DNA of 64,000 nucleotides, from assembly GCA_037044905.1 (NCBI GenBank), contig JBAOKB010000168.1, positions 62,001-126,000 on the forward strand, in the 5' to 3' direction. The translations under genes were made by a program, and so were the position numbers. Origin of the DNA: Hortaea werneckii (lineage: Eukaryota > Ascomycota > Dothideomycetes > Mycosphaerellales > Teratosphaeriaceae). Numbering within the stretch: the stretch's first letter is position 1; each line of letters starts with the position of its first letter. Positions 57,719 to 64,000 of this stretch are shown here, one piece after another. A model generated the notes under the pieces. The model had not been told where the DNA came from. It saw only the letters and a list, made by a program, of their open reading frames with translations, and ran no database searches.

Positions 57719-58760
57719 ATGTTCGCTCGTCGCCTGGCTCTGCCGCGTAACCTGCAGGTGCCTAGAGGCGCTTTCCTCGCTGCGACAAGACGACCATTCT
57801 CTTCTACAGAGCTTCCGAATGGCATTAAGCTAGCCTACGATCTTTATGAACCACCTGAGAAGAAGGACAGCAAATCGCAAGATGCTCCGATCGTCTTCAT
57901 TCACGGCCTTTTCGGCTCAAAGAAGAATAACAGGAGCATGAGTAAGTACGCTCCCTGCCAAACCCACCCACTTTCAAAGCTCCGATGGAGGGCTAACAGC
58001 CAGGCAGAGTCTTTGCTCGCGACCTGAACCGCTCCGTATACGCCATAGACCTTCGAAACCATGGCGATAGCTCCCACGACCCACGACACGATTACACTGC
58101 TATGGCCGAGGATGTCGAGCTTTTCATGCAGGCCCACAAGCTCTCCAACAGCTGCCTGATCGGTCACAGCATGGGCGCCAAAGCCGCAATGGCCGTAGCT
58201 CTGCGACACAAGGTGGAAGTAGGATCGCTGATACCTGTGGACAACGCCCCTGTAGACGCGGCGCTGAAGAGTGACTTTGGCAAGTACGTCCAAGGCATGC
58301 GCAAGATACAAGATGCCCGGGTCACGAAGCAGTCTGAAGCAGACGCCATCCTGTCGCAGTACGAGCCAAGCCTGCCCATCAGGCAATTCCTGCTCACAAA
58401 CCTCTCCCGCGACCAGGCAGATGGTGTGCAGAAATGGCGTATACCGATCAAGACTTTAGGCGGCTCCTTGGACAACATAGCCGACTTCCCCTTCAAGGAT
58501 CCGGACGCGGCGCAGTACAAGGGACAGACGCTGATTGTGAGGGGTACGAACTCGCATTACGTTGCGGACGAGATGCTACCACTTGTTGGGAGATTCTTCC
58601 CGGCATTTAAGAGCGTTGACATCGAGGCTGGGCATTGGCTCATCTCGGAGAAGCCAGAAGAGTTCAGGAAAGGTAAGCCTTGCATCTTTGGATTATTGAT
58701 GAAAGACCACCAAACTAATGAAAAGCAGCTGTGGTCGATTTCCTTCAAGACCGAGATTGA
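57719..58760 (+). CDS. IMO32: Mitochondrial alpha/beta hydrolase, ABHD11/IMO32-like
   Basis: Three exons: 57719-57945, 58008-58672, 58729-58760. The presequence is MFARRLALPRNLQVPRGAFL with RRPFSST. The fold shows IVFIHGLFGSKKNN (oxyanion loop), FARDLNRSVYAIDLRNHGDS, the nucleophile elbow CLIGHSMGAKAAM (GHSMG Ser), and a late His in IEAGHWLISEKPEEF. The acid is probably the Asp in a DNAPVDAA-type segment or near KDPDA. The end AVVDFLQDRD comes from a tiny last exon. 307 residues, no frame break. Mammalian ABHD11 protects lipoylated enzymes; whether that holds here is inference. Confidence 0.9.
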
Positions 58761-59619
58761 TTCACCATCTCGTCTCGAGCCACGAGTGTGTAAGAGTAGA
58801 TGTAGGAATATGCATAGAACGGCCAATGGGGAATCTCGCCACAAAGATCATCCCGTCGTGGAGGAAATTCTAGATGCCAACCCATTTCCATGTTACCTCT
58901 TCTCAACACTCTGTTCCGACGTCACGAATCGACACCTCTATTGTATGCGGATGTAGGAACTGATACAAGAGAATTGACCATGGGCGTCACGAGTAATCAC
59001 CCGCGTTCCACGGCTTCCTCCGCCTTGCTATCAAGGAAACTCAACAGCTCGCCGGCGCCTAGGTCTGATAAGTGACTGCTGTATGGCTGACACCACAACG
59101 CCCATTGGTGGACTCGGCCGGAAAAGGAACATTCAGAGCGAGCGGTCAAGCAGCAGCGTGCTCGCTCTGCCCTGCTTCGTTGGGAGCGATGCCTGCTAGC
59201 CGCACGTGACTTACGCGCTAGCTGGGCCAAAAACGCGCTATTGCTGCGTGCCCCTCCAAGTGCCGTAGGTTTTTTCCAGCTTTCGGGCCCGGCTTCGCAG
59301 CTGTATACCCCACTTCGCCTTACGGGCTTCCAATGGTCGTCCCTCTTCCGTCCGTACGGTAACCATATTGCGCCGGCAGGATGCGATAACAGTAGTGTTG
59401 CTGTGTGGTAAGCCGAAGGCATGTCCTGCAATTGCGCAAATCGGCGCCGGCTCCCGAACGGGGCATTGGGGTTAGGTATTAGCTTCGCCCGGGTGGTGTG
59501 TTTCTTCTGGTGATTGTCTTTCAATTCAAGCTCTACGCATCCTCTCGTCTTTCTGAATATACCATTTCCAGCCTCAGCAGCTCTTCCTCTACACATTCGA
59601 GGCGACGCTGAACCATAGG
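58761..59619. other. Gene-free stretch before the histidine-phosphatase-like gene
   Basis: About 860 bases. A 213-codon minus-strand frame (59638-58997) has no motifs and is treated as chance. The rest is promoter-like. Confidence 0.5.
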
Positions 59620-61241
59620 ATGCCATCTGCAAAATCACTTTTACTCACTGCGGCAGCGGGCGGCGGCGCTGCCTGCGGCTTGGGCACAGACGAACAGTGA
59701 TGAGACCATTCTAGGTGTTTACATGTAGGCTACTCCCTTTGTGCTCACGTTGCAGTGCTAGGAGATTCTAAACGCTTTCTGTCTCAAGGTTTCACCGCCA
59801 CGGCGATCGTACAGCCAAAGCAACTGCACCAGCCAACCTGACAACTCTTGGATACCGTGAGGTCTACACTTCTGGCTCTTATTACCGCAATCGCTATGTC
59901 GCCTCATCAGCACCTTTCCAAATTTCAGGTATCAACTCGGACCTGGTCAAGCAATCCCAGATCAGTGTCCTGTCTCCTGCCGATGATGTCCTGGAGAACT
60001 CTGCCTTGGGTTTCCTTCAAGGACTGTACCCACCGGTAGGCGATAGTATGGGAACTACTGAGCTGGGTAATGGCTCCAGTGTGACGGCGCCGCTAGACGG
60101 CTATCAGCTCATCCCTATCGGTCTCGTCGACACGGGGAGCGGAAGCGAAGATTCCAGCTGGTTGCAAAGTGCTCAGGGCTGTGCCAAGGCGACTTCATCG
60201 AGTAATAACTATTTCCTATCGCAGCAGTACCAGGACCTGCTTGCGAGCACACAAGACTTTTATGAGCAGTTTGAGCCTGTCGTTAACGGGAGCTTTGATG
60301 AAAGCGAGCTCAATTTCAAGAATGCATACACCAGTAAGTCAAGCTCTTCAGCAAAACCTGCACGCTTCCGCACAATCCAGTACTGATATGTACACTTCTC
60401 AGTCTACGACCTGATCAATGTCGCACGGATCCACAACAGCTCTTTCGACCCCAATGACATTGTTACAGACGACCGCTTCTTCCAGCTCCGCACGTTAGCC
60501 GACAGCCAACAATGGGGTCTGGCGTACAACAGCTCTGACGACATGCGCGCGGTAGCCGGCATGACACTAGCGGCAGAGATCGTCGAGTTCCTAAACGACA
60601 CCATCGAAAACCAAGGCCAAAGCAAGATCGGCGTGCAGTTCGGCTCCTACGGGACATTCATGTCCTTCTTCGGCCTCGCGCAGCTCGAGAAAGCCAACCC
60701 GGACTTCAAAGGCATACCTGACTACGCATCTGCCATGAGCTTCGAGCTGTTCACGAACCAGACACTCCCCACGGGGACCTGGCCCGCGGAGGAAGATCTC
60801 TACGTGCGCTTCCTGTTCCATAACGGAACGACTTCGAACACGTCCGAACCGACTGTGTACCCGCTCTTCAACTCCGGTCAGGACACCATCTCATGGAATC
60901 GATTCGCCGATGGCATGAATGAGTTCGCTCTGGGGAGCACAGAGAAATGGTGTACGGCCTGTGGCAACTTTACCGGCGAGTGTGCCGCGTACGATCCTTC
61001 TGGCTCTTCAAGCAGCAGCGATGCCCAAGATGCAAGTGCTAGTGCTCAGACTGGTAATGGTCTGAGCCCGGCAGTCAATGGCGTGATTGGTGCCATGGTC
61101 ACTCTGGCTGTGGTCTTGGGACTTGAGGCGTTGGTCATGCTGCTTGGCGGGTTCAGACTGGTTAGAAAGAGTAAGCTGGGGCAGGGCTTCGGTGGAGAGG
61201 GTGTTGAAAAGGTTGGTCAGGGCGTTGGGAAAGCTGCGTGA
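59620..61241 (+). CDS. Histidine acid phosphatase-like secreted membrane protein
   Basis: Three exons: 59620-59724, 59789-60333, 60403-61241. The signal peptide starts MPSAKSLLLTAAA; one base too many in the GGC repeat (about 59655-59668) must be removed to reach ALPAAWAQTNSDETILGVY. The phosphatase N-motif YMFHRHGDRTAK (RHGxR, nucleophilic His) is intact. Many N-glycosylation sites follow. The family's C-terminal HD acid is not seen; the corresponding stretch reads KIGVQFGSYGTFMSFFGLAQ. A Cys-rich piece (WCTACGNFTGECAAY), a Ser linker and one C-terminal membrane span (VTLAVVLGLEALVMLLGG) end the protein at 495 residues. It is probably a plasma-membrane or wall-facing ectoprotein. Confidence 0.82.
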
Positions 61242-61695
61242 GATATTGACGCAAAACGAAGGGGGTTTTAAGGGATGTGTTATCTTAATTTGGTGTGATG
61301 ACGATTGACACGAGTTATGAGTAGACTCGGGATACGAATGTGCGCTATTAAGATGAATGCAGATGACTTTGGTTTGGCTCCCAACCCTTGTGAAAGTCCA
61401 AATTCATTGTCCCACACCACTTTTGTCTCCAGCGTCTGGGTGCTAGGAGGTTTGTACCTTGCTAAGTTCTGTAGAGTTTCAAGATTCGATATGTATTCGA
61501 CGCTCAAAAGTGTGTCCCAGAATTCTCTGCGTGGATATCATCTGTATTGTTGGATTCCCAAGCCCTGTGATCCAGGGTTCTTTCCAAGCTCTCACATCGC
61601 CACCAATTCCACATTATTGTATCGTTAAAGAGCTATTCGTCGTGGAGGCGGACGATTCCATACCCTTCAGATTAAATTTAAAAAACCTCTACCGA
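61242..61695. other. Convergent intergenic region
   Basis: About 450 bases between two 3' ends. No gene seen. Confidence 0.5.
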
Positions 61696-63313
61696 CTAAT
61701 CCGAAGCTGGACAGAACTTGGAGACCCGCCATACATTGAGCCCTCTCCTACCAAAGACCCGCTGGATCGTCGGCCCAAACCCATCGTCCCCGAAATCCAA
61801 GTCGTCAAGCCCAACATGCTGTCTATGAGAAAATGCCAAATCAAAGCTCAATCCGAACGCTTCGCTATCAGCCGTTGAAGTAAATGCATCCAAGAACGTA
61901 GCACTACCAGGCGCAACCAACAAGACCTCATTCTCAGCTCCTTGATCACAAGACATGCTATTCCGAAGAAGATCCATCACATGCGGGCCAGGCATCCCCA
62001 TCAGATCATTCGTGGCGATTTGAGCATTTGCCTGGCCGAGAAGCCATCGCGGCGGACTATACGTCTTCCACCAGTAGACGTGCGAAGGACTGTTGGTCTC
62101 GCGCTGTCGGATCCAGTCTTGTACTGGTAGCACGCCAGCCTGGTGGTAGAGGCCGAAGATGGTTGCTGCGAGGATGTTGAAGAGGATCCATATGCCGAGC
62201 CATGTCTGGCGTAATTTGGGGAGTCTGGTAGTCGGACTGAGGCGAGGAGTAAGGGCACGGCAGGAAGGAGGAAGCGGGCTTCTTGGTGGTTGAAGCAGGA
62301 TAGTATGGCGATCCCGGTTATACCGGACCAGAAGAGTATGTCCCTCCTGCTTGAAAAGAGCAGTAGAGGTATTGCCGGTCCTAGGAGTTGAGGTAGGTTT
62401 GCAATGAAGTGTTGCCAGAAGGGATGCGAGCCGTGCTGAGCGAGGTTGGCTGGGTTCATGTTGTATAGCATGTTTTTGTATGGGGTTAGTATGCAGTCCT
62501 GAAATAGAGTGCTGAAATTCAATCTGCTGCCGGTGTAGTATTCGGTGTCTGTTGCCACGGCCATCAAGGCAGATAGACTGCCGGCAAGCAGAACGACCAG
62601 GAGACGCCACGGCTTTGCAACCAGGTCTGGAAGCAGTCGTATGCCGGGGACCAGCAAGAAGACTGGGAAAGTTATTCTGTTGAAGATTCCCAATACACCA
62701 AGAAAAGCCAACGCCATGCACAGCTTCACCTGCGTATGTTCCCTGTCATCCCTCATACGACCCATGAGCACCAGACACCAGAGGACGATGATCGTCTCAA
62801 GACTGTTGGAGAAGGTATGCATCTGAAAGGTCCAAGTCACGTATGAGGAAGCGACCAGCAGGAGAGCCGTAGCACGTTGAGGCTTGACAGGCAAGAGCTC
62901 GTGCAAGGCCCAGTCTTCGAGTACAAAGCTGAGCAGAAACATTTGCACCCGCAGAACATAGAAGACGGCCATAGGCGAAACCTCATAGCCTGCCCCTTCT
63001 GCCAACCATTTCAGCAAGACCAGAGGCGGGCCGTAAATCAATCGCAAAGGAAAAATGCTGCGGATAGGTTGCTCGGAGGTAAATTCACATGTGGTAAATT
63101 CCCATGTCTTGTAGACAGGCCAGCCGAAAATCTCACCTACCTTGCGTATCAGAATCTATCGTTTCAAGGAATTAAAGGAGATTTGTTTGATGGTACGATA
63201 CCGGCGATGATCTCAGGACCCTGGAAGTGCTCATCCGGATGGATATAGCTCGTGCTTATGGCAAAGTAAACGCGAACCAAGACGAGGAGCAGATAGAGAC
63301 TTCCGCGCCGCAT
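61696..63313 (-). CDS. SMP3: GPI mannosyltransferase 4
   Basis: ER membrane GT22 enzyme that adds the fourth mannose to the GPI core. Exon 1 (63313-63202) gives MRRGSLYLLLVLVRVYFAIS, then YIHPDEHFQGPEIIAG; the HPDEhFQ motif is the GT-C donor site. The intron is 63201-63137 (65 nt). Exon 2 continues EIFGWPVYKTWEF, then SEQPIRSIFPL, GPPLVLLKW, several membrane spans, FNRITFPVFLL, and HQEARFLLPAVPLLLASVRL (the family HxEARFLLP-type motif). One base is missing near 62235 (CTACCAGACTCCCC); the frame must move to give LPKLRQTWLGIWILFNILAA. The corrected length is 517 residues. TWEFTTCEFTSEQPIRS carries an apparent five-residue duplication. Confidence 0.9.
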
Positions 63314-64000
63314 GATGACGTGCCGTGCTTGATCCGAGGCGTTAGTCTAGATGCGGTGAATGGGACGTTTCTGTTGCCTCTCCCATGTCCTCTAACAAGA
63401 GGTGGTCAGGAGGTGTGCTGTTTGGTCACGAATCTGACGCGCTTTGTGCACTGTGTCTCACGCTACGCTTCTGAACGGCACGGGCCACAATCTCATGCTC
63501 GCAGATAAGGAAAAGGAATGCCGTGAGCGGCGGCTTTACTGCGACCTTCCAGATCGTCCATGATAGTCTGTAGTAGTCAATATTCAGTATCCATCCCTGT
63601 TACGATTGGAGACCATGTCTCACTTGTCCGGATGATGGTAGCTTATGTCATAGTTCCTCTGTTCTCCCGTCAATTTAGGTATACCTTCCCGCCGGCTTCT
63701 ACCGGACGGCTCTGACGTGCTGTAGGCTGTCACATTCCTATACATGTTCACAAGCCGGATTGCTGTAGCTTGTGAAAGACACTCCTTGCGCCTTGCAGCT
63801 GATACTTGGTTTGCTGTCCTTAGATCGGTGCCTGATTCTACCAGGTTACAGGTGAATGCTGCAGGGTTTAGCCAGTGAATCATTCAGAACATTCAAAAGG
63901 TCGCCCACGCTCGGGCCAAGTAAAGCGGGGCTTGCTGCAGGTGCCTTACAGGTAACAACCTACCTGCTGCTAGTGCACTTCACTTTCACTTATACAAAGC
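63314..64000. other. SMP3 promoter and window end
   Basis: About 690 bases with short frames only. No recognisable gene or repeat. Confidence 0.5.

Noticed and set aside
58997..59638. 213-codon minus-strand frame upstream of the phosphatase-like gene
   Set aside because: No motifs, lies in a promoter region, and composition is unlike the neighbouring genes.

Overview
This window is nuclear DNA of a filamentous ascomycete (Pezizomycotina, most likely Dothideomycetes; the class is inference). The evidence is about 32 closely packed protein genes on both strands, short GT-AG introns (mostly 50-70 nt, several with CTAAC or CTGAC branch points), fungal-only families (KNR4, EDC1-like, DUF2423, HTD2, SMP3) and Ser/Thr-rich wall proteins. 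I saw no tRNA, rRNA, transposon or CRISPR.

Layout. 0-9.6 kb: partial small gene, membrane-anchored kinase-like gene, KNR4/SMI1, a GA microsatellite, and a broken GRDP (DUF1399) relic. 9.6-20.3 kb: ArgJ-type ornithine acetyltransferase divergent from aminopeptidase P, an unknown small gene, FUN14 protein, an unknown membrane protein, a DUF2423 protein divergent from a SIZ/PIAS SUMO ligase. 21-30 kb: ERG3, an F-box-like gene, HTD2 converging on a vacuolar amino-acid transporter. 30.8-35.7 kb: eRF1, prephenate dehydratase, histone H2A.Z. 37-47 kb: EDC1-like decapping activator, RBX1, signal peptidase subunit SPC1, a ketopantoate-reductase-like gene, three small related SANT/Myb-like genes, a Rossmann-fold protein. 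47.6-53.2 kb: a seven-exon mucin with four Apple/PAN-like modules. 54-64 kb: RPS1, ITPase, FAP7, an ABHD11-like hydrolase, a histidine-phosphatase-like membrane protein and SMP3.

Most genes are housekeeping and unrelated in pathway. Two themes stand out. First, 17 genes besides the kinase carry a one-base frame break, and adding or removing one base at each site makes the total coding length an exact multiple of three. This points to an unpolished assembly rather than mass gene decay. Second, eRF1 ends in UGA-C and is followed by 138 in-frame sense codons that contain a good intron. That arrangement suggests readthrough plus NMD-linked autoregulation of the termination factor, and it is the most promising biological observation here.

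Coordinates of CDS entries span all exons; intron borders were read by eye and may be off by a base.
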